Positions 9,094 through 19,204 are shown, counted from the first letter of the stretch. The stretch: DNA of 32,588 nucleotides from Nemertoderma westbladi (GCA_032718475.1 JAUCBJ010007410.1:1-32588); one strand, 5' to 3'. Notes: generated by a model from the letters alone, not told the origin. Numbers and translations: made by a program.

Positions 9094-11455
9094 TGCACCA
9101 GTGTCCTCACCAATGTCGGCACCACTGTTGGCATCACTATCTGCACCAGTGTCGGCACCACTATATGCAGCAGTTTCTGCACCACTGTCTGCGCCACTGT
9201 CTGCACCACTGTCTGCATCAGTGTCTGCACCACTGTCTACACCACTGTCGGCACCAGTGTCTGCATCAGTGTCTGCACCACTGCGTGCACTACTGTCTGC
9301 ACCAGTGTCTGCAACACTGTCTCCACCAAGTGTATGCACCACTGTCTGCACCACTGTCTGCACCAGTGTCTGCACCACTGTCTGCACCACTGTCTGCATC
9401 ACCGTCTGCACCAGTGTCTGCACCAGTGTCTGCACCAGTGTCTGAACCACTGTCTGCACCAATGTCTGCACCACTGTCTGCACCACTGTCTGCACCACTG
9501 TCTGCACCAGTGTCTGCACCAGTTTCTGCACCATTGTCTGCACCACTGTCTGCACCACTGTCTGCACCAGTGTCTGCACTATTGTCTGCAGCACTGTCTG
9601 CACCAGTGTCTGCACCACTGTCTACACCACTGTCTGCACCAGTGTCTGCATCAGTGTCTGCACCACTGCGTGCCCTACTGTCTGCACCAGTGTCTGCACC
9701 ACTGTCTGCACCAGTGTCTGCACCACTGTCTGCACCACTGTCTGCACCACTGTCTGCACCACTGTCTGCACCACTGTCTGCACCAGCTGTCTGCACCAGT
9801 GTCTGCACCAGTGTCTGCACCACTGTCTGCACCACTGTCTGCACCACTGTCTGCACCACTGTCTGCACCACTGTCTGCACCACTGTCTGCACCACTGTTT
9901 GCACCACTGTCTGCACCACTGTCTGCACCAGTGTCTGCACCACTGTCTGCAGCACTGTTTGCACTACTATCTGCACCAGTGTCTGCACCACTGTCTGCAC
10001 CATTGTCTGCACCACTGTCTGCACTAGTGTCTGCACCACTGTCTTCACCACTGTCTGCACCATTGTCTGCACTACTGTCTGCACCACTGTCTGCACCATT
10101 GTCTGCACCACTGTCTGCTCCAGTGTCTGCACCAGTGTCTGCATCAGTTTCTGCACCAGTGTCTGCACCAGTGTCTGCACCACTGTCTACACCACTGTCT
10201 GCACTACTGTCTGCACCAGTGTCTGTAGAACTGTCTGCACCACTGCCTGCACCACTGTCTGCACCAGTGTCTGCACCAGTGTCTGCACCACTGTCTGCAC
10301 CAGTGTCTGCACCACTGTCTGCACCACTGTCTGCACCAGTGTCTGCATCAGTGTCTGCACAACTGCGTGCACTACTGTCTGCACCAGTGTCTGCACCACT
10401 GTCTGAACCACTGTCTGCACCACGGTCTGCACCACTGTCTGCACCACTGTCTGCACCACTGTCTGCACCAGTGTCTGCACCAGTGTCTGCACCAGTGTCT
10501 GCACCACTGTCTGCACCACTGTCTGCACCACTGTATGCACCACTGTCTGCACCACTGTCTGCACCAGTGTCTGCACCACTGCGTGCACTATGTCTGCTCT
10601 GCACCAGTGTCTGCACCAGGTGTCTGCACCACTGTCTGCACCACTGTCTGCACCACTGTATGCACCACTGTCTGCACCAGTGTCTGCACCACTGCGTGCA
10701 CCACTGTCTGTACCAGTGTCTGCACCACTGTCTGCACAAGGTATCTGCACCACTGTCTGTACCACTGTCTGCACCAGTGTCGGCACCACTGTCTTCACCA
10801 GTGTCTGCACCACTGTCTGACCACTGTCTGCACCAGTGTCTGCACCACTGTCTGCACCACTGCGTGCACCACTGTCTGCACCAGTTTCTGCGCCACTGTC
10901 TGCACCACTGTCGGCACCACTGTCGGCACCAGTGTCTGCACCACTGTCTGCACCACTGTCGGCACCACTGTCCGCACCACTGTCTGAACCACTGTCGGCA
11001 CCACTGTCTGCACCAGTGTCTGCACCACTGTCTGCACCACTGTCTGCACCACTGTCTGCACCACAGTCTGCACCACTGTCTGCACCACTGTCTCCACCAC
11101 TGTCTGCACCACTGTCTGCACCACTGTCTGCACCACTGTCTCCAGCACTATCTGCACCACTGTCTGCACCACTGTCTGCACCACAGTCTGCACCACTGTC
11201 TCCACCACTGTCTGCACCACTGTCTGCACCACTGTCTGCACCACTGTCTGCACCACTGTCTGCACCACTGTCTCCACCACTCTCTGCACCACTGTCTGCA
11301 CCACGTCTGCACCACTGTCTGCACCACTGTCTGCACCAGGTGTCTGCACCACCGTCTGCACCACTGTCTGCACCACTGTCTGCACCACTGTTTCCACCAC
11401 TGTCTGCACCATTGTCTGCACCACTGTCTGCACCACTGCCTGCACCAGTGTCTGC
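9094..11455 (+). repeat. 12-bp minisatellite, right arm of the foldback element (about 197 units)
   Basis: The unit is CACCACTGTCTG or CACCAGTGTCTG, with scattered variants (TCGGC, GCGTGC, CATCAG). The array is nearly pure 12-mer, with a few indels that switch frame (for example near 9330, 9783, 10592-10620, 10740 and 11304). Longer blocks recur: a CATCAG unit followed by an ACTGCGTGC unit is seen near 9281, 9666 and 10363, indicating segmental duplications inside the array. Frames on both strands stay open for hundreds of codons (one of 809) because the unit has no stop in any frame. This should not be annotated as protein. Confidence 0.97.
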
Positions 11456-11479
11456 TTAACGTTTACACCCAAATAAAAC

Positions 11480-11977
11480 CGTAATATTTGTAAGCTCTAA
11501 TTCTACCGCGCAATTTGAAAAGACAGTAAAGTCGCATTTTTCCAAAATGAATTTTTCCACTTTTTCTAGTTCTAAAAAAATGCTCTCTAAACGAGAACAC
11601 CGTATCTACTCTAATTCTCGTGACGTCCAATTGGAAATGGCCGGAAGTCACAACATATGTATAGTGTTACACAAAGGAAAAAGACCGTACCCTAAGTGTA
11701 ATACAAAAGACCGCAACTACTTAAATTTATGCAAAAACACAGTAAGTCAGCGAAACTTCGGTTTTTTTTTAATCATTGCATAGATAATAAGAAAACGCAC
11801 ACGGTTTTATTGAAATTGGTATCTTTTGACTTACTGTTATTTACTATTAGCTGAAAAGGCGCGAAATTCAAAATTGAATTTTAACCATGTCACTTGCGGA
11901 ATTTACCATCATCATATCGTCGGTAAAAAAGCAAAAGGGCATTCGATAAAAAAATTGTTCAGGAGACACTAAAAACC
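11480..11977. other. Copy A-specific DNA between foldback element and shared block
   Basis: Copy B lacks this stretch: there, CGTAATATTTGTAA runs almost directly into AGTCTTTATTGG. A 78-codon open frame (11547-11783) matches nothing known. A 28-bp segment at 11916-11943 is the near-exact inverse (27 of 28) of 12359-12386. It is either a further insertion in A or a deletion in B; the boundaries show no clear target duplication. Confidence 0.4.
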
Positions 11978-12642
11978 TTATAAGTCTTTATTGGTTCAAC
12001 CAAATTTAATATATTTGGTATCTGGTGAAAACTCTTTATCAGTTTTATCTCATAGTACTTGACATTCTATGATCGATATAAGTTAATAAAAAAAATAAGT
12101 TATTTTCGGTAAAATAAACTTATCATTCGAGGTTAAGACCCCTAGATCCCTTCCTATAATAAACGGTCCGATCAACTCTAATTTCAACAACCGGTAGGGT
12201 CTAGGTACTGTATGTGGATGTACAGCAGCAGTAGGCATACACTACATGGCCTAAAAATGCCCTTTTACATCCGAAAAATAATGTTTATGTTTTTGTACAA
12301 AAATCATATCAGGCTTTAATGTGAAAATGGGAGACATTGTCAGGAATCCGCATGCATAAATGCCCTTTTGCCTTTTTACCGACGATTTGGCTGCATTTCA
12401 TGTAACAACCTGCCGACTAGTGAATAGACTTTGCAATTGCATTAAGGTAAACCCTAAGCAAACGTGAATACACTTTGAATTTTAATTAGGGTTTGGGCCG
12501 CCACTCGAGTGAGATGAACTGGAGCTAGGATCTGCTGAAGGTCGCTTAAAGACTAACGTGTTTCAGGGCCTCCACCTGCATTAGACCTACTGTACAGTAC
12601 TGCAGTAACAGTACAGTGTGACTATCTGTTTATTGTTTTGTT

Positions 12643-12762
12643 TAGAAAAGCCCGCCTCTGTAACGTGCACCTTTCCCTCAATTGGTAAAGAGGCCGTTTA
12701 TTGTTTTGGTTAGAATAGCCTGCCTCTGTAACCTGCTCCTTTCCCTCAATTGGTTTATGGCG
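12643..12762 (-). repeat. Two inverted units of the 68-bp minisatellite family, copy A
   Basis: Two units containing TTTATTGTTTTGGTTAGAA, GCCTCTGTAACCTGC and CTTTCCCTCAATTGGT are the reverse complement of the array at 17390-18053. The same pair sits in copy B at 30953-31082, so these pieces were in place before the duplication. Confidence 0.85.
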
Positions 12763-13021
12763 TGTGTTACTTATTTATGAAAAAAAATGTTTATGAAAAA
12801 AAAATTTAAAAAGTGTTTCATAAAATAAGCGGTAGGGCCTACATATAAAAGTGTTTCACAAAATAAGCCGTAGGGCCTTAAAAGTGTTTCATACAATGGT
12901 CCCCAAAGGAGGCCCCCAAACACGTTAATCCCGCCGATTATAATTAGTCAAAAACAAATAATTGTAGTAAATAAATAGAAGTATAGGCCTACCATACACC
13001 GGCTATGATTTATATTATTAA

Positions 13022-13048
13022 GGGGGTGGGGGGGGGGGGGGGGGGGGG
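13022..13048 (+). repeat. Poly-G tract, copy A (empty site of the B foldback element)
   Basis: A run of G broken only by one T at 13027 is followed by GTCACGTCCTTGG. In copy B the equivalent run (31351-31365 and 32215 onward) is split by the 851-bp foldback insertion. Such runs can form G-quadruplexes and are prone to length change. Confidence 0.9.
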
Positions 13049-13135
13049 TCACGTCCTTGGCACGGTAGGAATAGTTGGGGTATCACAGTAACCTGGTTAC
13101 CGGGATATTCAGCCATGACCGGGATAATTTTGATT

Positions 13136-13210
13136 ATTAATCTAATCAAGTAAGTGATTGGTCTGTCCAGTGTCCATGTTTTCTGTGTCCAGTCCATACC
13201 TTGTTGAAAG
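13136..13210. repeat. Copy of the sequence upstream of the copy B gene
   Basis: TAATCTAATCAAGTAAGTGATTGGTCTGTCC and the following CATGTTTTCTGTGTCCAGTCC recur at about 25643-25707, upstream of copy B exon 1. The segment starts exactly where the downstream paralogous block ends. That is what a tandem gene array would give: the 3' flank of one unit joins the 5' flank of the next. It could also be a dispersed repeat. Confidence 0.5.
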
Positions 13211-13296
13211 GCAGTGATTTTTTATGTCCTTTTATTTGACTTTTTTGTCCTCCTTTTTTACGAATTGTGCATAATGACTTTTGTTGGGGTGCATGT

Positions 13297-13512
13297 AAAG
13301 AGCGGGCTGCGGACTGCGGATTGTCAATTAAAAGCCCAAATATGCGCGGTCAATTTGAATTATAGCATTATAATGTAAGAATCCGCTCTTTGTTGTCTGG
13401 ACAAACGGCGGACTGAAGCCAGAAAACTGTAACCTGATTGGCTCAATCATTCACATAGGCCCAAAAGGGAACTTTCCTGAATCCTCTTATTGGCTTAAAT
13501 GTTTTCATTGTG
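13297..13512 (+). repeat. Dispersed repeat, left member of an inverted pair
   Basis: The segment begins AAAGAGCGGGCTGCGGACTG and contains CCGCTCTTTGTTGTCTGG, CTGATTGGCTCAATCAT and GGGAACTT in order. The reverse complement of 16805-17043 shows the same landmarks. The outer ~95 bp (13297-13391) is itself bounded by AAAGAGCGG and CCGCTCTTT, suggesting a small MITE with 9-bp inverted ends inside the repeat. Confidence 0.8.
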
Positions 13513-13600
13513 ACACAGAGATGGAAACCTATTATTTTGAAAACCTATTATGTAGGCAGTAGGAAGAACTCTTGAACTTTCATTAAAATCTCTCCGGTTA

Positions 13601-13733
13601 AGGCCGGTTCACTCTTTTAAGCATGATTCATTCGTAACTCTACTTTGGATGAAGACTTTGGGACTACTGTAGTATGTACTTCTGCTGCCGAAGCAGAGTT
13701 ATGCTTATTGCTTAAAGGTGTGAACCGCGACCT
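13601..13733. mobile_element. TA-flanked MITE, 133 bp
   Basis: The left end AGGCCGGTTCACTCTTTTAA mirrors the right end, read inversely, with GTGAACCGCGACCT. The imperfect inverted similarity continues about 45 bp inward to AACTCTACTTTGG against CCGAAGCAGAGTT. TA flanks both sides (13599-13600 and 13734-13735), as expected for Tc1/mariner-type insertions. No coding capacity. The superfamily is inferred from the TA duplication and the ends only. Confidence 0.7.
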
Positions 13734-14205
13734 TATAAGATATTCCTTGTTTGCTTGTTACTTAAATTAGAAGTTTTTACGTTGGGGTCGTCCAAAAACA
13801 AGGGGGGGGGGGGGGGGGAGGTTGGCTCGTACTGCCACTATTATGTCTCTGTTAGTTGAAACAAAATTGAAACATATTAGTCGTGCATACTAGTAGTGAA
13901 ACATTATTTTTCCAAGATCGACCGACTTATTAGCGTTCAAACATTTCCGATGATGACAACGACAGACGGGTCCACCACTTATACCCATATGCTATGGCTC
14001 ACCTGGACTTACGTTGCTCGCCCCACAGTTAATCGCCCATGTGAAGAATACCAGGATTTCACTTTTCGGTCGACTTTTTCTGGAATTTTATATATGAAGA
14101 TTTTTTATTTTTTTTAATTTATCTTTATTAAGTGTTTTATATCGCTTATTTCTGTCTTATAACCTGTACATATACTAATTTGTTTATTGTTTTGGTTAGA
14201 TTCAG
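13734..14205. other. Intergenic DNA with a poly-G run, no gene
   Basis: A poly-G tract lies at 13802-13818. An open frame of 73 codons at 13896-14117 has no recognisable features. At 14182-14197, GTTTATTGTTTTGGTT is a fragment of the 68-bp minisatellite family (inverse orientation), directly abutting the broken LINE that follows. Confidence 0.5.
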
Positions 14206-16395
14206 CCCTTCTGTAATCAGCATACATTATGCAGCCGAACCAGATATCGTTGATCATGCACCCCAGTCCGGATTCAGTTAGCGACTGCATGACGCTGATG
14301 GTGTAAAGATTAAATAAGCATGGTGACAGTAATGATCCTTGCATGATCCCTCTAGGCATATTTATGCCAACCGCGTCTATCAGATTTCCAAACTTGAGGT
14401 ACACCATGGCGATGCTGTAGTAATGAACCAGTAGACGGCAAATGAATGGGTTTATAATTCCTGATAACTTCTCGAAGAGAACTGCGTGGTCAACTTCGTC
14501 AAAAGCGGATTTGATATCAAGTTGGCACATATACAGACCTGATCCTAGTTCACTAAAGTGTTGTATACATTCCAGTATCAAACCGATGGCAGCCTCGCAT
14601 CCCACTTGTTCTTTATATGCTAACTGATAGTCGTTTCTTGGAAGGATATTCTCAAGGAAGCCCTTGTATATTATACGCTCGAGTACCTTTGCTAATAGGC
14701 ATATGCTGGCAATCGGTCTATAAGAGTTAGTTCTCATGGGATCCTTCCTCTTCCCTTTGAATAGACTTGTTATGATAGTTGCTCCAAAAACATCGGGCAC
14801 CATGCCAATACGTATACTTGCATTGTACATATTTGCTAACAGGTGACACATAGTCTCGGGGTTGGCGGATAAAAGGTGCTCCACTGTTATAGAATTGAGG
14901 TCCGGCGACTTCCCTACCGATAAAGATAGAATAGATTTCCTTATAGTTTCTTCAGATATGGTAGGCACAGTAGTATTCTTGCATTGTCTGTCCAAATTAT
15001 CGGTGATATTGGTAGTACTAGTAACGTTTCTTGTAATTCTGTCCCTATATGACTGACGTATTTGTTCCTGAATCTGAGTTGGTGGTGTACTTGAAGTTCC
15101 CTTGTTTGAAAATTTTCGCCAGAAACCCTTTGGGTTGCTCTTCAGCTTGAGAGTTGCTTCACCGACTGATCTTGCAACGTGTGTCTTCATAAGTACATTT
15201 TTTATTTGTCGTACTCCGCGTTTGGACTGTTTGAAGGCGATCCCCACCTCATCGTTAGGATCTTTCCCATTATTGACCCATAGGTTGTACAGGCTGCGGG
15301 TGGTTCGGCATCGTTCCGAAAGAGTAGCTGAGCGTATTCTATAATTTTTGGTTGTCCTTTTCTTTTTTATTACATTAATAGATTCAAGTGCTGATTTGTG
15401 TAACGCAGAGTTAATGTTGTTGGCAAGAGTATTGAGGTCGTCTATGGTGTCGATAGCGAGTAATGCCATCCCCTCAAGGTGATTATCTAAGGTTCGATAG
15501 TACTGGTCTTTCTGTTTTTTGGATGCGCTTCTCCAGTTAAATCGTATAGGCGTCTGTTTTGTAGCAGTTTGTTCCACCAACCCTTCCTTTGCAACGTCAC
15601 AGTTGATTGAAATCACGATTGGTAGATGATCAGAAAAATTTTCTGCTTCGTCGTGTTCTATGATGTATCCCCCTATGACTTTAAATGGACCATTGATAGG
15701 CATCACAATGTGGTCGATATAACTCCGATGACCACCCCCAATATAAGTATATGCTGGTCCTGCCACATTGTCAAGTGTGTCTATAGCTGTAAGATTGTGG
15801 TTGAGTAGGAAGTTGTTCAGAATGAGACCGCGGTCTGTTGCATTGGGTCTGTGAAATCGTGGTCCTTGTTCAGACCTAAGTCCGCGTTAGCATCCATCAT
15901 AATGATAGGGATTGCCACTGGGTACAGTACATGGCGATTAAAGCAGTAAGGCGACCAAGATGCTCATTATAACTTTGAATGTTTTTGTTAGAGTCTGGAG
16001 CATAGCCTGAAAGTAGAAGAACGCGAACATTGCCAGTGTCACCAATTATTCCAACAATGTCGTCCCCAGAAGCGACTTTGGCCCAGTTACATACTTTACC
16101 TTTACGGAATGCCAAGGCTACCCGCTACCCCTCCAGCGCCTCTAACCCTATTAGGGTTATTCATTAAATCGCTGGTGGAGTAGACGAGCTCGAAGTTTTC
16201 ATTGAATGAATTCTTAGCTACATGATCAAGCTCTATAGCATCCATCCAGTGCTCCTGAATTCCAATGACATCGCATACTTCAAGCAGTTTGTCTATCTGA
16301 TCGATGCTACTCGAGTACCCGTGGCAGTTAAAAGATCCTAATATAACGGCTGAAAGTCTGGTATACTTCACATGGGCCCAGTTAACAGCCCACAC
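14206..16395 (-). pseudogene. LINE ORF2 (endonuclease + reverse transcriptase), degenerate and cut
   Basis: Reading leftward from 16395, an APE-type endonuclease comes first (SFNCHGYSS, the catalytic Glu in IGIQEHWM, then MMDANADLG, SYIDHIV and SDHLPI). A reverse transcriptase follows (SYRPIASICLLAKVLERI, motif A in LDIKSAFDEVDHA, motif B in PRGIMQGSLLSPCLFNLY). Frame changes occur near 16120 and near 15920 within the endonuclease. The ORF reaches MYAD, the first three residues of the catalytic YADD box, and is then replaced by minisatellite-like sequence at 14206. The C-terminal part of RT and the 3' end are missing. LINE copies usually lose the 5' end, so loss of the 3' end points to a later deletion or recombination. 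It is a dead non-LTR retrotransposon; its clade is not assigned. Confidence 0.9.
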
Positions 16396-16804
16396 TAAAA
16401 AAAAGCATTAAAAAAAGCACTAGCCGATCAGGTGTTCGTGGTTTTCATTTTAAGGCTGTCATAAAAATTTGGGCAGAATTAAATGCCAGTAATTAGATGC
16501 GTCCTATTGGATGCTATTTATAGATCCACACCCCTTTTCTTTGCCCCTGTTCCCCCTTTTCTTACGCTCTCTTACCCCCAGCACAGAGAAGATCTTCCCC
16601 CAGCTCCTGCGCTTAGGATGTCCGAATATTCGCTCTTTTATATTTGCGAACAGACAACTGTGACATAAACTCTAAAGGCAGGAAGTATATAAAAATATTT
16701 ATTGAAATAAATAATCTGAAAATCCGTAGAATGTTGATTATATAATAGGCCCTTAATCAACAGTCCACGTAATTACTGTATAGGATAATTATTTCCTGTA
16801 TTAC
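16396..16804. other. Upstream flank of the LINE, no gene
   Basis: The sequence may include the 5' UTR of the minus-strand LINE, but no promoter motif or target duplication is recognisable. A 61-codon open frame at 16483-16668 has no recognised similarity. Confidence 0.35.
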
Positions 16805-17043
16805 AGTGTTGCACAATGGTAAACATTTAAAAGCCAAATGGGATGATTCATTCTTTAAGTTCCCTTTCAGCTTCAGCCTATGTACATGATTGAGCCAATC
16901 AGGTTACAATTTACCGGCTTCAGTCCGCCATTTGTCCAGACAACAAAGAGCGGATTCTTAGTTTGGAAGTCGATAATTCAAATTGACCGCGCGGATTTTG
17001 GCAATCCCCAGTCCGTAGTCCGCCAGTCCGCAGTCCGCTCTTT
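16805..17043 (-). repeat. Dispersed repeat, right member of an inverted pair
   Basis: This is the inverse of 13297-13512. Landmarks are ATGATTGAGCCAATCAGGTT, CTTCAGTCCGCC, CAGACAACAAAGAGCGGATT and the terminal AGTCCGCTCTTTACATGC. The sub-element bounded by AAAGAGCGG (16945-16953) and CCGCTCTTT (17035-17043) is present here too. The pair encloses the degenerate LINE. Confidence 0.8.
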
Positions 17044-17125
17044 ACATGCACCCCTTTTGTTGTCCCTTTAATGACTTTTGTTGTCCTTTTTATGTATGTA
17101 TTTCTTCAAACTGTCAGACTGCGTA

Positions 17126-17371
17126 TTTCTGGACTGTCAGACAGTTGATTGCAACATGCCTATGCCAAAACATTCAAAATTTGTTGATTTCTGGTCTGTC
17201 GGACAGTTGGTTTCACTATGCCTGTGCCAAAACATTCAAAATTCCATGATTTATAGACTATGAGATAGATTTCCATATGCGCCTGTGTTAAAAACTCTAA
17301 ATTTAATAGTTTGTGGTTGTTGTCGATAATCGATTACCACATGACGTAGCAAAACACTCATTTTATAGCCA
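17126..17371 (+). repeat. 62-bp tandem repeat, four diverged units
   Basis: Units start near 17126, 17188, 17250 and 17311. The first two are close (ATTTCTGGNCTGTCNGACAG ... CCAAAACATTCAAAAT) and the last two are increasingly diverged. The array runs directly into the 68-bp minisatellite. Short open frames across it are incidental. Confidence 0.75.
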
Positions 17372-17389
17372 AAAACAATTACCAATTGA

Positions 17390-18053
17390 TGGAAAGGAGC
17401 AGGTTAAGGCCGGATTTTCTAACCAAAACAATAAACAGTCACTTTACCAAATGAAGGAAAGGAGCAGGTTACAGAGGCTAGCCTTTCTAACCAAAACAAT
17501 AAACGGTCACTTTACCAAATCAGGGAAAGGAGCAGGTTACATAGGCGGGATTTTCTAACAAAAACAATAAACAATCACTTTACCAACTGAAGGAAAGGAG
17601 CTACATAGTTACATAGATGGTCTTTTCTAACCAAACCAATAAATGATAACATTACCAATTGAGAGAACGGAGGAGGTTACAGAGGCGGGATTTCCTAACC
17701 AAAACAATAAACGATCACTTAACTAATTGAGGGAAAGGAGCAGGTTACAGAGGCGGGAATTTCTCACCAAAACAATAAACGATCACTTAACTAAACGAGG
17801 GAAAGGAGCTTGTTACAGAGGCGGGATTTTCTAACCAAAACAATAAACGATCATTTAACTAATTGAGGGAAAGGGGCAGGTTACAGAGGCGGGATTTTCT
17901 ACCCAAAACAATAAACAGTCACTTTACAAAATGAAGGAAAGGAGGACGTTACAGAGGCGGGCCTTTCTAACCAAAACAATAAAGGGTCACCTTACCAAAT
18001 CAGGGAAAGGAGCAGGTTACAGAGGCGGGATTTTCTAACCAAAACAACCGGTC
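17390..18053 (+). repeat. 68-bp minisatellite, about ten units
   Basis: The unit contains GGAAAGGAGCAGGTTACAGA, then GGCGGGATTTTCTAACC, AAAACAATAAACGATCAC and an AATTGAG-like end. Unit starts are spaced 65-73 bp (about 17390, 17455, 17523, 17593, 17666, 17732, 17801, 17868, 17936, 18004). The last unit is cut at AACCAAAACAA, where the Gypsy 5' flank begins. Single or paired units in inverse orientation occur at 12643-12762, 14182-14205 and 30953-31082. Confidence 0.9.
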
Positions 18054-18261
18054 AGCCGGAAGGCCTACCAGTACCGTATTTCTATGGTAGGCTACACAGT
18101 AGGCCTCTACAGCAGTACCGGTGCCGGTACCGGTACTAAAATACCTAAAATACCTGCTTTATACCTACATCTGTACATGCAATACTTATTACAATACAGT
18201 ATTACAATTATTATATTATATATGCAATATCGTATACTTTATATTTACATTTGCATCCTAC

Positions 18262-19200
18262 ATGGCGCTGCGAGATAACCTCGAACTGAGGAGGAATTAT
18301 TATATCTACAGAGGCGGCGACTTACCAAAACTTGATATAGATACTGACAAGGGTACAGCCTTCAGAGCACGGCAGAAACAGTGGACTGCTTATCGATCAA
18401 TTTCTGGACTCGACCAGAAACCAGTTGTTCGACAGATGCAAGTTCTTCAACTCTGCTTCTCCAGAAAAACCGTCAGAATCGTCGATAACCTCGGCCTAAC
18501 TGAAGATCAAAAGAACGATCCTGGTGAAGTTATTGAAGCATTACAACGCCATAGTGAGGGCCAACTGAATGAATCAGTGGAAAGACGCAACCTCCGCAAC
18601 CGCAAACAATCACATGGAGAATCTCTCGATGACATTCTGGTGTCACTGCGGCAGTTGGCTATGACATGCAATTATTGTAACGACGGATGTTTGGATAAAG
18701 CAATCCGCGACCAACTCATTGAGGGCCTCAATGATATAGATGGAATCCAAGAACTGTTGAAAATTCGCGATCTCAACCTCACTGTTGCTATAAACACAGC
18801 CCGTGGGATTGAAGCAGCGAAAAGGCAAATTCGGAAATCTCTTGCCTTCGCGCACAGTACAGCGTGCTCAAACTAAAACCTAAACTAAGACCTCGACACT
18901 CTGTAACACCTGATCACAATGACCGACCAACCACTCGGTATAAATCGGATGCTGTACATAAAGCATGCAGTGGTTGCAGTCGAAACTGGCACTCACGGAA
19001 TGAGTGCCCTGCTAGAAACAGGGAATGTTCACATTGTGGTCGTCGGGGTCATTTCAGATGAGTTTGCCAGTCCGCTAAAATCGCTATGGATGACTCAGAT
19101 GAAGAGCATTACAGTGAGGAAGACGAACCTCCACATGTTTCACGTCGTTTGAAATTGAGCGCTGTCCGGGCAACTACAGTAATTCGCCCGCACCGACTGT
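18262..19200 (+). pseudogene. Gypsy gag with CCHC zinc knuckles (broken)
   Basis: The structural polyprotein region opens at ATG 18262, just after the LTR match. The first ~205 codons form a capsid-like, mainly helical segment without stops to 18876. The frame changes around 18864 into a basic segment with two CCHC knuckles. The first is CSGCSRNWHSRNEC (CX2CX4HX4C). The second starts CSHCGRRGHFR and has TGA at 19059-19061 before its last Cys. An acidic tail (DDSDEEHYSEEDE) follows. In retroelements the knuckles bind the RNA genome during packaging. The breaks mean no functional Gag. Confidence 0.85.
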
Positions 19201-19204
19201 TCCA

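Larger units (their letters stand above)
7094..11470. mobile_element. Foldback-type element with minisatellite arms, 4377 bp
   Basis: The termini are GGGTGTAAAC (7094-7103) and its perfect complement GTTTACACCC (11461-11470). Immediately outside is the 9-bp direct repeat AAATAAAAC (7085-7093 and 11471-11479). Inside each terminus, after TAAGCAGACACTGGTGCAG on the left and the inverse on the right, begins an array of one 12-bp minisatellite in opposite orientations: about 260 bp on the left, about 2.36 kb on the right. Copy B, at about 30217-30230, has AAAATGAAAACGTAAT, which resembles the empty site. This architecture matches known foldback elements such as Drosophila FB and sea-urchin TU, whose long inverted ends contain short tandem repeats; 9-bp duplications are also usual for Mutator-like transposases. 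No transposase is recognised inside, so the element is probably non-autonomous. The class assignment is inference. Confidence 0.75.
11978..13135. repeat. Downstream paralogous block, copy A
   Basis: This is the same sequence, in the same order, as 30241-32314 minus the insertion at 31364-32214. Shared landmarks are AAGTCTTTATTGGTTCAACC, a segment with CATGCATAAATGCCCTTTTG, the GGGCCGCCACTCGAGTGAGA segment, AATAAGCGGTAGGGCCTACA, a poly-G run, and the final GTCACGTCCTTGGCACGGTA. It extends the gene duplication well beyond the 3' UTR. There is a local difference at about 12080-12150 versus 30345-30450. No coding potential is seen. Confidence 0.85.

Noticed and set aside
9055-11484. An 809-codon open frame and several overlapping frames of 200-400 codons on both strands
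   Set aside because: All come from a 12-bp repeat with no stop in any frame. Length is then no evidence of coding, and the flanks show no coding signal.
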